Source of the DNA: Rhodococcus opacus
GTDB taxonomy: Bacteria; Actinomycetota; Actinomycetes; Mycobacteriales; Mycobacteriaceae
DNA length: 64,000 nt
NCBI RefSeq assembly: GCF_012396235.1
Contig: NZ_JAAXPA010000013.1
Coordinates: 1-64,000 of the forward strand
Reading direction: 5' to 3'
The first letter of the stretch is position 1. Each line of letters opens with the position of its first letter. A program made the translations under genes and the position numbers. Below the pieces are notes generated by a model. The model was given only the letters and a program-made list of their open reading frames with translations. It was not told the origin of the DNA and did no database searches. Shown here in pieces: positions 55,066 through 63,746 of the stretch.

Positions 55066-56109
55066 ATGGCCGAGACCATGCGGGCGCAGCGATTCCATGC
55101 CGACACGAAAAGCATTGCGGTCGAAGATGTTCCGATTCCGGAACCCGGACCCGGTGAAGTGCTCGTCAAAGTGGAGTTCTGCGGCATCTGCCATTCCGAC
55201 CTGAGCCTGATCGACGGCACGTTCCCCGCGCTCCTGCCCGAGGTGACGCAGGGCCACGAGGCGTCGGGCACCATCGCGAAACTCGGTGCCGGAGTGACCG
55301 GCTGGTCCGAGGGAGACCGCGTCGTGCCGTCCGCGGGCAGGCCCTGCTTTGCGTGCCGCAACTGCCGCCGCGGGGACCTCACGAACTGTCTGAGCATCCA
55401 GCTGATGGCGTTCGCCTACGACGGCGCGTGGGCCGAATACACGGTGGCGCAGGCGGGGGGACTGACCCGCATCCCGGACAACGTTCCGTTCGAGCAGGCG
55501 GCCATCCTCGCCGACGCGGTGTCGACGCCGTTCGGCGCGGTCGTGCGCACCGGCAAGGTGGTGGTCGGGGAGACCGTCGGCGTGTGGGGCGTGGGTGGAG
55601 TCGGCACCCACATCGTGCAGCTGGCGCGCCTGGTCGGAGCTGTCCCCGTGATCGCGTTCGACATCAATCCCGCTGTGCGGGAACGTGCCCTGGAGCTCGG
55701 GGCCGATTACGCATTCGACTCCCGGGACGAGAACCTGAAGGAGAAGGTCGCCGACGCGACGGGCGGCCGGATGCTCGACGTCGCGTTCGACGCGGCCGGA
55801 CTGACAGTGACGTTCGAGCAGGCACTCGACTGCCTGACGGTGGGAGGCCGACTCGTGGCGGTCGGGCTGAGCGCCCAGGAGGCCTCGGTGGGCACCACCG
55901 CGCAGTTCGGACTGTCCCAGAAGCAGGTACTCGGCCACCTCGGCTACAAGAACGTGGACATCGAAACCCTCGCCGAACTGGTGTCCCGTGGCCGCCTCGA
56001 CCTGTCACGGTCGATCAGCGAGATCATCCCGCTCGAGGACGTCGCAAAGGGCATCGAGAAGCTCGCGAACCACGAGGGAGACCCCATCCGGATCCTCGTC
56101 AAACCCTGA
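55066..56109 (+). CDS. Zinc-dependent alcohol dehydrogenase
   Basis: A 347-residue medium-chain dehydrogenase. Catalytic zinc ligands: Cys in CGICHSDLS and His in GHEASGTI. Structural zinc: four Cys in CFACRNCRRGDLTNC. The NAD(P) motif is VGVWGVGGVGTHIVQLA, followed by an acidic Asp (VIAFDIN) that usually favours NAD. It oxidises an alcohol or reduces an aldehyde; the substrate is unknown. Ribosome site GAAGGGTGAG upstream. Single gene followed by a weak hairpin. Confidence 0.93.
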   Translation: MAETMRAQRFHADTKSIAVEDVPIPEPGPGEVLVKVEFCGICHSDLSLIDGTFPALLPEVTQGHEASGTIAKLGAGVTGWSEGDRVVPSAGRPCFACRNCRRGDLTNCLSIQLMAFAYDGAWAEYTVAQAGGLTRIPDNVPFEQAAILADAVSTPFGAVVRTGKVVVGETVGVWGVGGVGTHIVQLARLVGAVPVIAFDINPAVRERALELGADYAFDSRDENLKEKVADATGGRMLDVAFDAAGLTVTFEQALDCLTVGGRLVAVGLSAQEASVGTTAQFGLSQKQVLGHLGYKNVDIETLAELVSRGRLDLSRSISEIIPLEDVAKGIEKLANHEGDPIRILVKP

Positions 56110-56152
56110 CACCGGCAGGTGCCGGGATTCGGCTCACTGGGACCTGTCGGTG
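56110..56152. terminator. Imperfect hairpin after the alcohol dehydrogenase gene
   Basis: CACCGGCAGGTGCC and GGGACCTGTCGGTG pair with one mismatch and one G-U pair around a 15-base loop, immediately after the stop. It ends 20 bases before the next ATG, so termination may be partial. Confidence 0.5.
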
Positions 56153-56172
56153 CCCCGCTGTACCGTCGGGCC

Positions 56173-56598
56173 ATGGGATATGAATTTCAAGTCACAGTGG
56201 ACTCGGAGAACCCGCATACCCTGGCCAAATGGTGGGCGCAGACGCTCGGCTGGGAGGTGGAGCCGAGCAACGAGGAGTTCATCCGCGGGCTCGTCCAGGC
56301 CGGCCACGCGCAGGAGTCCGACACCATGGAGTTCGAGGGTGTCCTGGTCTGGCGGGAGGGCCAGGCCATCCGCGATCCGGAGCACCCGGAGCGCCCGCGC
56401 GTGCTGTTCCAGCTGGTTCCCGAACGGAAGACGGTGAAGAACCGGCTCCACCTGGACATCAGGGTCGGCGACGCCCGCTACGAGGTCGCCGAGAAGCTGG
56501 AGCAGTCCGGCGCCACCGTGCTGCACCGCGGCCGCCAGGGACCGAGCGAGTGGGTCACGATGGCAGACCCCGAGGGCAACGAGTTCTGCGTCAGCTGA
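56173..56598 (+). CDS. VOC-family (glyoxalase-like) protein
   Basis: A 141-residue single-domain vicinal oxygen chelate protein of the glyoxalase-like class: FQVTVDSENPHTLAKWWAQTLGW, KNRLHLDIRV and WVTMADPEGNEFCVS. The metal-ligand pattern is only partly like glyoxalase I, so it may bind or modify a small molecule. It lies in line with the alcohol dehydrogenase and converges on the AraC gene with seven bases between stops. Confidence 0.85.
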   Translation: MGYEFQVTVDSENPHTLAKWWAQTLGWEVEPSNEEFIRGLVQAGHAQESDTMEFEGVLVWREGQAIRDPEHPERPRVLFQLVPERKTVKNRLHLDIRVGDARYEVAEKLEQSGATVLHRGRQGPSEWVTMADPEGNEFCVS

Positions 56599-56605
56599 CG
56601 CGCTG

Positions 56606-57643
56606 TCACGCTCCGCGGTAGGAACTCGGGGTGCTGCCGGTCCAGCGTTTGAAGGCGCGACGGAACGCGCTGGGCTCGGAGAAGCCGAGTCGCGCCGACA
56701 GGTCCTCCACGGTCTCGCCTCGTCGGAGCCCGGCCACGGCGGCGTCGCGGAGCACTTCCTCGCGCAGCTGATTCAGCGACGTCCCCTCCTGCCGGAGCAG
56801 GCGGCGCAGGTGGGGGACGCTGATCGACAGCATCTCCGCGATGTCCTCGGCCGTCGACGTCCGGCCTTTCATGCCCAGCTCGAGGACCCGGCGCACCTGC
56901 GCCGACGCCGTGCTGTCGTAGTCACGCTCCGACATCAGCAGCGTCGGTGACTCTCGGAGGTAGTCCTCGAGCGTCTCCTCGGTCTGGATGATGGGCGCCC
57001 GCATGACGGCGTTGTCGAATTCGACTGCGGGAATGTCGGAATCGAATGTCACGGGGACACCGAAGATGTGATCGTAGTTCTCGGCGAGGTGCGGCAGCGG
57101 CGCCGGATACGGCAGTTCCACTGCCAGCAACCGGACCCTCTTGCCCACGAGCCACGCCGCGAAACGATGAAGCAGGATCAGCAGGAAATCGGTGGTCACC
57201 CGCGTCGCCTCGAGCGACGACTGCACGTCCTCGGTGGACCGTTCGGCCGCGGCCGGGCGGATGTCGATGGTCATCCGGGTTCCGCCGTTGACACCGGGAC
57301 CGATGTGCAGCGCGGGCAGCGACGGCAGGGCGCGCAGGATGTCGGCCATCCGCTCGAGAGCGGCGGACAGATCCGCGGTGTGGATCAGCGCGAGGCAGAC
57401 GAGCCGAAACGTGCCGCGGGGGACCGGGGCCGGCCCGAGCCCGAACAATTCGTCGCCCGTGATCTGCCAGACCGCCTGGGTGAACGCGGTGACCTGGGTC
57501 GGCGTCAACCGGGCCAGCGGATCCTCCAGCGACGCCGTCGTGATTCCCGCCGCCGACAGCGCGGGGGAGAGATCGACCCCACTGCGCGCCGACAGCTCGA
57601 GCGATCGCCGGACGAAGTCGGCGGGGATGGTGCGGGCAGTCAC
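56606..57643 (-). CDS. AraC-family regulator, OruR/ArgR-like
   Basis: A 345-residue regulator. The N-terminal part is the arabinose-binding-like domain of the OruR class, and the C-terminal double HTH spans about residues 240-340 (TAEDIAEMLSISVPHLRRLL, LSARLGFSEPSAFRRAFKRWTGSTPSSYR). Its GTG overlaps the stop of the aminotransferase gene by four bases, so the two form an operon and the regulator may respond to an amino or keto acid handled by that enzyme. Confidence 0.9.
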   Translation of the reverse strand: MTARTIPADFVRRSLELSARSGVDLSPALSAAGITTASLEDPLARLTPTQVTAFTQAVWQITGDELFGLGPAPVPRGTFRLVCLALIHTADLSAALERMADILRALPSLPALHIGPGVNGGTRMTIDIRPAAAERSTEDVQSSLEATRVTTDFLLILLHRFAAWLVGKRVRLLAVELPYPAPLPHLAENYDHIFGVPVTFDSDIPAVEFDNAVMRAPIIQTEETLEDYLRESPTLLMSERDYDSTASAQVRRVLELGMKGRTSTAEDIAEMLSISVPHLRRLLRQEGTSLNQLREEVLRDAAVAGLRRGETVEDLSARLGFSEPSAFRRAFKRWTGSTPSSYRGA

Positions 57644-58827
57644 GATCCGGGCTCCCCGAGGGTCCGGAGCCGCCGCGCCGCCTCCTCGAGCACGTGGTCC
57701 TGCTTGCAGAACGCGAACCGCACCAGCGGGTTCCACGGCTGCGGATGGTCGGTGAACACACTGACCGGCACCGCGGCCACGCCGATGCGCTCCGGGAGCC
57801 TGCGGCAGAAGTCGATGCCGTCGCGTTCGCCGATCGCGGTGATGTCGGCGCACAGGTAGTACGTGCCGCCGCCCGAATGGACCTCCAGACCGGACGCGAC
57901 GAGCGCGTCGTAGAGCACGTCCCGCTTGGCCTGCAGACTGTCCCGCAGCTCTTTCACCCACTGCTGCTCGTGGCTCAGCGCATGCGCCACCGCGGGTTGG
58001 AACGGTCCGCCGCCGACGAAGGACATGTACTGCTTCGCGGTCCGGACGGCGTCGATCAGTTCCGCCGGACCGCACGCCCAGCCGATCTTCCACCCGGTGA
58101 CGTTGAACGTCTTGGCGGCGCTCGACACCGAGACGGTCCGTTCGTACATTCCCGGCAGAGTGGCCAGGGCGGTGTGCGTTCGGCCGTCGAAGACCAGGTG
58201 TTCGTACACCTCGTCGCTGAGAACCAGCAGGTCGTGCTCGCAGGCCAGCTCCGCGACGGCGGCGATCTCCTCCGGGGTGAACACGGTGCCGGTCGGATTG
58301 TGTGGGGTGTTGATCACCAGCATCCGGGTCTTCGGTGTGATCGCGGCTCGCAGAGCGTCGAGGTCGACGACGAACTTCGTGCCGGAGCGGGCGAGCGGCA
58401 CGCTGCGTCGCACCGCTCCCGCCAGCGCGACCGACGCTGCGTAGGAGTCGTAGTACGGCTCGATCAGCACCACTTCTTCACCCGGTTCGACCAGCCCCAG
58501 AATGGCGGCGCTGATGGCCTCGGTGGCGCCGACGGTGACCAGCACCTCCGAGTCGGGGTCGTGGTCGAGCCCGTACCGGGCCAGGCGGTCGGCCGCGACA
58601 GCGTGTCGGAGCACGGGCATGCCGGGGCCGGGTGGGTACTGGTTGAGCCCGTCCGCGATGGCTCGGCGCGCGGTGTCGAGCATGGACGCGGGACCGTCGG
58701 TGTCGGGGAAACCCTGGCCGAGGTTGATGGCGTCGTGGCGCACGGCGAGCGCGGTCATCTCGGCAAAGATGGTGGACGCGAACGGCTGCAAGCGCTGGAC
58801 GGTGCGGTTGCGCGGCGTTGCGGGCAT
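57640..58827 (-). CDS. PLP-dependent class I/II aminotransferase
   Basis: A 395-residue fold type I aminotransferase: INLGQGFPDTDGP near the N-terminus, TVGATEAISAAILGL, NTPHNPTG, VLSDEVYEHLVFDG, and the PLP-binding Lys in SSAAKTFNVTGWKIGW. It resembles Mycobacterium Rv0858c (annotated as DapC, N-succinyldiaminopimelate aminotransferase) and the kynurenine/methionine aminotransferase group, so the true substrate is uncertain. The ATG at MPATPRNRTVQ was chosen from family alignment. It is co-transcribed with the AraC gene. Confidence 0.92.
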   Translation of the reverse strand: MPATPRNRTVQRLQPFASTIFAEMTALAVRHDAINLGQGFPDTDGPASMLDTARRAIADGLNQYPPGPGMPVLRHAVAADRLARYGLDHDPDSEVLVTVGATEAISAAILGLVEPGEEVVLIEPYYDSYAASVALAGAVRRSVPLARSGTKFVVDLDALRAAITPKTRMLVINTPHNPTGTVFTPEEIAAVAELACEHDLLVLSDEVYEHLVFDGRTHTALATLPGMYERTVSVSSAAKTFNVTGWKIGWACGPAELIDAVRTAKQYMSFVGGGPFQPAVAHALSHEQQWVKELRDSLQAKRDVLYDALVASGLEVHSGGGTYYLCADITAIGERDGIDFCRRLPERIGVAAVPVSVFTDHPQPWNPLVRFAFCKQDHVLEEAARRLRTLGEPGS

Positions 58828-58871
58828 TACTGCAGCGTAGTCGGTGTGGCGGCGAGGGTTGCACAGGGCCG

Positions 58872-58898
58872 CGTCACGTTCTGCGGGGCTGTCTCGTC
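58872..58898 (+). promoter_or_regulatory. Possible ECF41-type promoter of the CMD gene
   Basis: CGTCACG, 16 bases, then CGTC. This resembles the promoter pattern reported for ECF41 sigma factors (TGTCACA and CGTC) and lies about 50 bases before the gene next to an ECF41 sigma gene. Confidence 0.5.
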
Positions 58899-58947
58899 TT
58901 CTCTGTAGACGGCGCGCGAAGGGCGCCCGGTGACGATGGAGGACGCA

Positions 58948-59547
58948 ATGCCCCGCATTCCCGCAGTGGCCCCGGCGGACGCGAGCCCGCTGGTGAAGGT
59001 CGCCTACAAATATGCTGCCCACAAGTTCGACGAGGTGCCCGAGCCGTTCACCGTGCTCGCCCATCACCGCAAGCTGTTCGTCGCCTCGGCCCGGCACGAG
59101 CTGGCGGTGCAGAAGGCGTCGACCGTGCTTCCCGCGAACGTGCGGGAGATCGCCGTCTACCGCGTGGCGTGGACGATCGGCTGCTCGTGGTGCGTGGACT
59201 TCGGCACGATGCTGCAACGCCTCGACGGCCTCGACGTGGAGCGGCTCCAGCACATCGCCGATTACGCCGACTCGCCCGCGTACAGCGAGGACGAGCGCGC
59301 GGCCATCGCATACGCCGACGCGATGACGGCGACGCCCACCACGGTCACCGACGAACAGGTGGCAGACCTCGAGCGCCGGTTCGGCCGGGCGGGTGTCGTC
59401 GAACTGTCCTACCAGATCGGCATCGAGAACATGCGCGCCCGGATGTACTCGGCGCTGGGCATCACGGAGCAGGGTTTCGGCACCGATTCGTGCCGGGTGC
59501 CGTGGGCCGACGACGCCGCGGTCACGAAGGAAGGCCCGGGAGCCTGA
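58948..59547 (+). CDS. Carboxymuconolactone decarboxylase/AhpD-family protein
   Basis: A 199-residue CMD-superfamily protein. The helix REIAVYRVAWTIGCSWCVDFGTML has a CxxC pair (CSWC) as in AhpD-like peroxidases, which suggests thiol redox activity. The ATG at MPRIPAVAP was chosen for GGAGG five bases upstream; a GTG and another ATG lie up to six codons earlier. The gene faces an ECF41 sigma gene with a 26-base 3' overlap, the standard genomic partner of that sigma group. Confidence 0.9.
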   Translation: MPRIPAVAPADASPLVKVAYKYAAHKFDEVPEPFTVLAHHRKLFVASARHELAVQKASTVLPANVREIAVYRVAWTIGCSWCVDFGTMLQRLDGLDVERLQHIADYADSPAYSEDERAAIAYADAMTATPTTVTDEQVADLERRFGRAGVVELSYQIGIENMRARMYSALGITEQGFGTDSCRVPWADDAAVTKEGPGA

Positions 59548-60442
59548 TCCCGCCGAACTTCTCCGGATTGGCGATGTCGTACGCCGCGTAGACGAGTCCG
59601 TCCCGGACGGTGAACCCACCCACTCGCGGCGGCGAGCTGCGGTGGGCCTCGTCGCCGGTGAGTGCGGCACTGAAGAAGCCCAGCTGGCCGTTGACCAGGA
59701 CCGGCTGCATGACGGTGAACACCGCCGGCCCGTACCGTTCGATGAGACCGAGGAAGAAGCGGGCGAACTTGTCCGCGCCGCGGATGACGTTGACGGCGGT
59801 GCTCGTGGTGCCGTTGGCGTCGCCGATGACGAGGGCATCCGGGTGCAGCGCCGCGACCACCGCGTCGAGGTCGCCGGCGGCGAGTGCCTCGAGCAGTCGC
59901 TGCACGGCGAGCGCATGCTCCTCGTCGGGAACGGCGGGTGTGGTTGCGGCAGCGGCCTTGCGGGCCCGCGACGCGAGCTGACGCGCCGCGGGCGTCTCGA
60001 TTCCGAGAATCCCGGCTACCTCGTCGAACGGCACCCCGAAACCGTCGTGCAGCACGAACGCAACCCGTTGCGCAGGGGTGAGCGTGTCGAGCACGATCAG
60101 CGCGGCGAGGCGGTTGTCCTCGTCCCGGACGACCGCTTCCAGCGGGTCCGGCTCGGCTGACGGCGACAGTCCGGTGACGATGGGTTCCGGAAGCCATTGG
60201 CCGACATACTGTTCCCTCCGCACCGCGGCCGACCGCAACCGGTCGAGGCAGATCCGCCCGACCACCGTCGTGAGCCACGGCCGGAGGTCGCGGATGTTCG
60301 CGGCGTCCGCGTCGTCGAGTCGTAGCCACGACTCCTGCACGGCGTCCTCCGCGTCGCTGACGCTTCCCGTCAGCCGGTACGCTACGGAGAGCAGATGCGG
60401 CCGGTGGGACTCGAATTCGTCTACCAGCGTCGCAGTGGGCAT
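59522..60442 (-). CDS. ECF41-group sigma factor (SigJ-like) with SnoaL-type extension
   Basis: A 306-residue ECF sigma factor. Sigma2 (VAYRLTGSVSDAEDAVQESWLRL) and sigma4 (LTPAQRVAFVLHDGFGVPFDEVAGILG) are followed by a SnoaL-like C-terminal domain of about 110 residues. The linker signature YVGQWLPEP and the C-terminal ANPEKF motif match ECF41, where the extension acts as a built-in regulator instead of an anti-sigma factor. It probably drives the convergent CMD gene. Confidence 0.93.
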   Translation of the reverse strand: MPTATLVDEFESHRPHLLSVAYRLTGSVSDAEDAVQESWLRLDDADAANIRDLRPWLTTVVGRICLDRLRSAAVRREQYVGQWLPEPIVTGLSPSAEPDPLEAVVRDEDNRLAALIVLDTLTPAQRVAFVLHDGFGVPFDEVAGILGIETPAARQLASRARKAAAATTPAVPDEEHALAVQRLLEALAAGDLDAVVAALHPDALVIGDANGTTSTAVNVIRGADKFARFFLGLIERYGPAVFTVMQPVLVNGQLGFFSAALTGDEAHRSSPPRVGGFTVRDGLVYAAYDIANPEKFGGIRLPGLPS

Positions 60443-60556
60443 GCCGATATCCTACGTGCGGTCCAGACATAAAATCCGTCGTGTGCGTAACCGTTGACCC
60501 TGGTGGTGGGTCCGGACGTATGGTGTGGCGACCACACCACGTCCAGGGAGTCTGCC

Positions 60557-60586
60557 ATGTTCCAGTGTTTCGGCTGTCGTAGCTGA
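60557..60586 (+). CDS. Candidate cysteine-responsive leader peptide
   Basis: A nine-codon reading frame, MFQCFGCRS, with AGGGAG six bases before its ATG. Two of nine codons are Cys. It lies 135 bases before the first gene of a sulfonate-type ABC operon and is followed by strong hairpins. Short Cys-rich leader frames are known to control sulfur-assimilation operons in mycobacteria; by analogy this one may sense cysteine supply. Evidence is compositional and positional only. Confidence 0.6.
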   Translation: MFQCFGCRS

Positions 60587-60619
60587 CCTGGCTTTTTCGC
60601 ACCCCTTTTTCTTCTGCAC

Positions 60620-60675
60620 GTCCTGCTCACCCGTCCGGCGTCCGCCGGGCGGGTTCGGGAGTGCGCTCGCAGGAC
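60620..60675 (+). promoter_or_regulatory. Hairpins downstream of the Cys leader peptide
   Basis: An inner hairpin CCCGTCCGGC/GCCGGGCGGG (60630-60653, one G-U pair, 4-base loop) sits inside a possible outer stem GTCCTGC/GCAGGAC (60620-60626 with 60669-60675). U-rich tracts (CTTTTTCG, CCTTTTTCTTC) precede it. The layout would suit transcription attenuation linked to translation of the short frame upstream. Confidence 0.5.
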
Positions 60676-60721
60676 CCGCCGCTTCGTCGTGGGCGGGCAT
60701 CACACACTAGGAAGACCTTCG

Positions 60722-61792
60722 ATGATTCGTCCACGTTTCGCGCGGACTCTGGCCGCAGCGGCCGCCCTTCTCACATTCACCAGCCTTGCTGTCGCGTGCT
60801 CCGGTTCCGAGACCACCACGACAGCCGACGGAAAGACGGTGTTGCGCTACGAGGGGACCACGGGACAGGTCTCGTTCCCGGAACTCGCGGCCGACCTGGG
60901 CTACTACCAGAAGGTCGAACTGAACTGGATCGGCGACACCACCAGTGGGCCGCAGAGCATCCAGAATGCCGCCACGGGGCAGACCGACTTCGGTGGCGCG
61001 TTCAACGGTGCGGTGTTGAAGCTGGCCGCGGCCGATTCGCCGATCACGTCCGTCATCGGCTACTACGGCTCCGACAAGGAGACGTTCAACGGGTACTACG
61101 TGCTCGACGGAAGCCCGATCACGTCGGCACGTGACCTGATCGGCAAGAAGGTCGGGATGAACACGCTCGGCGCGCACCACGAGTTCCTCGTGCGTGAGTG
61201 GCTGGCGCGGGAGGGCCTGACCCCCGACGAGATCAAGCAGGTCGAGTTGACCGTCGTTCCGCCGGTGAACACCGAACAGGCGCTGCGGCAGGGTCAGATC
61301 GACGTCGGCACGCTCGGAAGCGTGTTCCGCGACAAGGCGGTCGAACGCGGCGGCATCCGCCCGCTGTTCACCGACGAATCCATCTTCGGTTCCTTCACCT
61401 ACGGTTCGCTGCTGTTCCGCGACGACTTCATCGCGAAGAACAAGGACGCCGTCGCGGACTTCGTGCAGGGCACGGCCCGCGCGATCCGCTGGACCCAGAC
61501 GACTCCGCGCGACGACGTGATCGCGAAGTACAAGGACATCATCACCAAGCGCGGCCGCAACGAGACCACCGACCTCGTCGACTACTGGAAGACGCCGGGT
61601 GTGGCGGGTCCCGGTGGCGTGATCACCGACAAGGAGATTCAGACCTGGATCGACTGGCTGGTCCGCAACGGGGAACTCGAGGACGGCAAGCTCACGCCCG
61701 CCGACGTCTACACCAACGAGTACAACCCGTACGCCAACGGCACGTACCCCGCCGACAGCGGCCCCGACGGACAAGCGCTGGCCGCCAAGTGA
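60722..61792 (+). CDS. Sulfonate/taurine-type ABC substrate-binding lipoprotein 1
   Basis: A 356-residue NitT/TauT/SsuA-family binding protein. A signal peptide ends at a lipobox-like LAVAC (Cys near residue 26), so it should be a lipoprotein. Family regions include DLIGKKVGMNTLGAHHEFLV and VQGTARAIRWTQ. A second binding protein of about two-thirds identity follows directly. With the downstream SsuB/TauB-type ATPase and permease it probably captures an organosulfur compound, consistent with the Cys leader peptide. Nitrate or a heterocyclic amine are alternatives for this superfamily. Confidence 0.9.
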   Translation: MIRPRFARTLAAAAALLTFTSLAVACSGSETTTTADGKTVLRYEGTTGQVSFPELAADLGYYQKVELNWIGDTTSGPQSIQNAATGQTDFGGAFNGAVLKLAAADSPITSVIGYYGSDKETFNGYYVLDGSPITSARDLIGKKVGMNTLGAHHEFLVREWLAREGLTPDEIKQVELTVVPPVNTEQALRQGQIDVGTLGSVFRDKAVERGGIRPLFTDESIFGSFTYGSLLFRDDFIAKNKDAVADFVQGTARAIRWTQTTPRDDVIAKYKDIITKRGRNETTDLVDYWKTPGVAGPGGVITDKEIQTWIDWLVRNGELEDGKLTPADVYTNEYNPYANGTYPADSGPDGQALAAK

Positions 61793-61824
61793 ACTCCACC
61801 CCAGATCCCCACGAGAAGAAAGTG

Positions 61825-62913
61825 ATGTCGATGTCCCACTTCCGGCGCGGCGCCGTGCGCGCCCTCGCGGCAACCGCAGCACTGTTCACGTTGGCCTCGG
61901 GAGTGGCGGGGTGCGCCGGCGCGTCCGATACCGCCACCACCGAGGACGGGAAGACGGTCCTGCGCTACCAGGGATGGGCCGGTGACGTGGGATTCCACGA
62001 ACTCGCCGAGGACCTGGGGTATTACGACAAGATCACGCTCGAATGGGTCGGCGACACCACCAGCGGCCCGCAGGACATCCAGTCGGCGGCCACCGGTGAC
62101 ATCGAGTTCGGCTCGGCCTTCAACGGAGCCGTCGTCAAGCTCAATGCCGCGGGGGCACCGATCACGTCGGTGCTGAGTTCCTACGGTGCGGATGCCGGCG
62201 AGTACACGGGCTACTTCGTGCTGGACGGCAGCCTCATTCGCTCGGCGCGCGACCTGATCGGCAAGAAGGTCGGGATGAACACGCTCGGTGCGCACCACGA
62301 GTTCCTGGTCCGGGAGTGGCTGGCCCAGCAGGGGTTGACCCAGGACGAGATCAAACAGGTGGAGCTGACCGTGGTTCCGCCGGTGAACAACGAAACGGCC
62401 CTGCGCGAAGGTCAGATCGACGTGGCCGCCATCAACGGCATCTTCCGCGAAACAGCCCAGGAGCGTGGGGGTATCCGGCCGCTGTTCACGGACCGGGATC
62501 TGTTCGGCGCATTCAGCTACGGAACCTACGTGGTGCGCGACGACTTCCTGGCGAAGAACAAGGACGCCGTTGCGGACTTCGTGCAGGGCACGGCCCGGGC
62601 CATCCGATGGACCCAGGTGACTCCGCGTGAGGAGGTCGTCGCACGGTTCAAGAGCATCATCGACAAGCGTGGCCGCAACGAGAGCGACGAGGCCATCGAC
62701 TACTGGCGCAGCTCCGGGATTCCTGTCGCCGGGGCCGTGATCCAGGAGAAGGAACTGCAGACCTGGGTCGACTGGCTCGTCCGCAACGGTGAGCTCGACG
62801 AGGGCAAGTTGACCGCAACCGACCTCTACACCAACGAATTCAACCCGTACGCCAACGGCACGTTCCACCCCGAGAGCGGGCCCGACGGAGAAGTACTGGA
62901 AGGACAGAAATGA
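61825..62913 (+). CDS. Sulfonate/taurine-type ABC substrate-binding lipoprotein 2
   Basis: A 362-residue paralogue of the preceding protein, with a clear lipobox (GVAGC, Cys near residue 30) and the same domain layout. DNA identity is highest around the DLIGKKVGMN and NKDAVADFVQGTARAIRW stretches, which suggests tandem duplication with later gene conversion. Differences cluster in segments such as QGWAGDVGF versus EGTTGQVSF, so the two may recognise different ligands. Its stop overlaps the ATPase start by four bases. A second ATG two codons downstream is an alternative start. Confidence 0.9.
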   Translation: MSMSHFRRGAVRALAATAALFTLASGVAGCAGASDTATTEDGKTVLRYQGWAGDVGFHELAEDLGYYDKITLEWVGDTTSGPQDIQSAATGDIEFGSAFNGAVVKLNAAGAPITSVLSSYGADAGEYTGYFVLDGSLIRSARDLIGKKVGMNTLGAHHEFLVREWLAQQGLTQDEIKQVELTVVPPVNNETALREGQIDVAAINGIFRETAQERGGIRPLFTDRDLFGAFSYGTYVVRDDFLAKNKDAVADFVQGTARAIRWTQVTPREEVVARFKSIIDKRGRNESDEAIDYWRSSGIPVAGAVIQEKELQTWVDWLVRNGELDEGKLTATDLYTNEFNPYANGTFHPESGPDGEVLEGQK

Positions 62914-63746
62914 GCACCACCGCCTCGAACCCCGATCGGGTTCAGACGCCCAAGCTCCGCCTCGAGCACGTCACCAAACAGTTCGACGTGCGAGGGTCCA
63001 AGGACAAGTTCACCGCGATCGAGGACATCGACATCGATCTCGCAGACGGCGAATTCCTCGTCCTCGTCGGGCCGAGTGGTTGCGGGAAGTCCACGCTGCT
63101 CGACCTGCTCGGCGGACTCAGCACCCCCACGTCGGGCCGGATCCTGCTCGACGGGCAGCCGGTGACCGGGCCCGGTCTCGACCGCGGAATCGTCTTCCAG
63201 CAGTACGCACTCCTGCCGTGGCGGACGGCCCGGCACAACATCGAATTCGGGCTCGAGGCCAAGGGACTGCCCAAGAAGGAACGGCGCGAACTGGCCGAGC
63301 ACTACCTCGAGCTCGTCGGCTTGAAGGGCTTCGGCGACCGGTACCCGCACGAGCTGTCGGGCGGCATGAAGCAGCGCGTCGCGATCGCCCGCAGCCTCGC
63401 GTTCGATCCCGAGGTGCTGCTGATGGACGAGCCGTTCGCGGCGCTCGACGCGCAGACCCGTGAGTCGCTGCAGGACGAACTGCTACGCATCTGGAAGGCC
63501 ACCGGCAAGACCATCCTGTTCATCACGCACGGCATCGACGAGGCCATCTACCTCGGGCAGCGGGTCGCCGTCCTGACGTCGCGGCCCGGCCGGGTGAAGA
63601 CGTTCGTGGACATCGACATCGACCGCAGCGGCGAGGACGTCCGGTCCAACGAGCAGTTCCGGCACTACCGCCACCGCATCTGGACGCTGCTGCACGGCGA
63701 AGTGGAGCGTGCACAGGTAATCGAGAAGGAGGAAGCACATGTCTAG
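62910..63746 (+). CDS. SsuB/TauB-type ABC ATPase
   Basis: A 278-residue importer ATPase: Walker A GPSGCGKSTL, Q-loop VFQQYALLPWRT, signature LSGGMKQRVAIARSL, Walker B VLLMDEPFAALD and switch His in FITHGIDEA. The LPWRT segment is typical of the nitrate/sulfonate/taurine importers. Translation is coupled to the second binding protein and to the permease (8-base overlap). It powers uptake for the operon. Confidence 0.95.
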   Translation: MSTTASNPDRVQTPKLRLEHVTKQFDVRGSKDKFTAIEDIDIDLADGEFLVLVGPSGCGKSTLLDLLGGLSTPTSGRILLDGQPVTGPGLDRGIVFQQYALLPWRTARHNIEFGLEAKGLPKKERRELAEHYLELVGLKGFGDRYPHELSGGMKQRVAIARSLAFDPEVLLMDEPFAALDAQTRESLQDELLRIWKATGKTILFITHGIDEAIYLGQRVAVLTSRPGRVKTFVDIDIDRSGEDVRSNEQFRHYRHRIWTLLHGEVERAQVIEKEEAHV

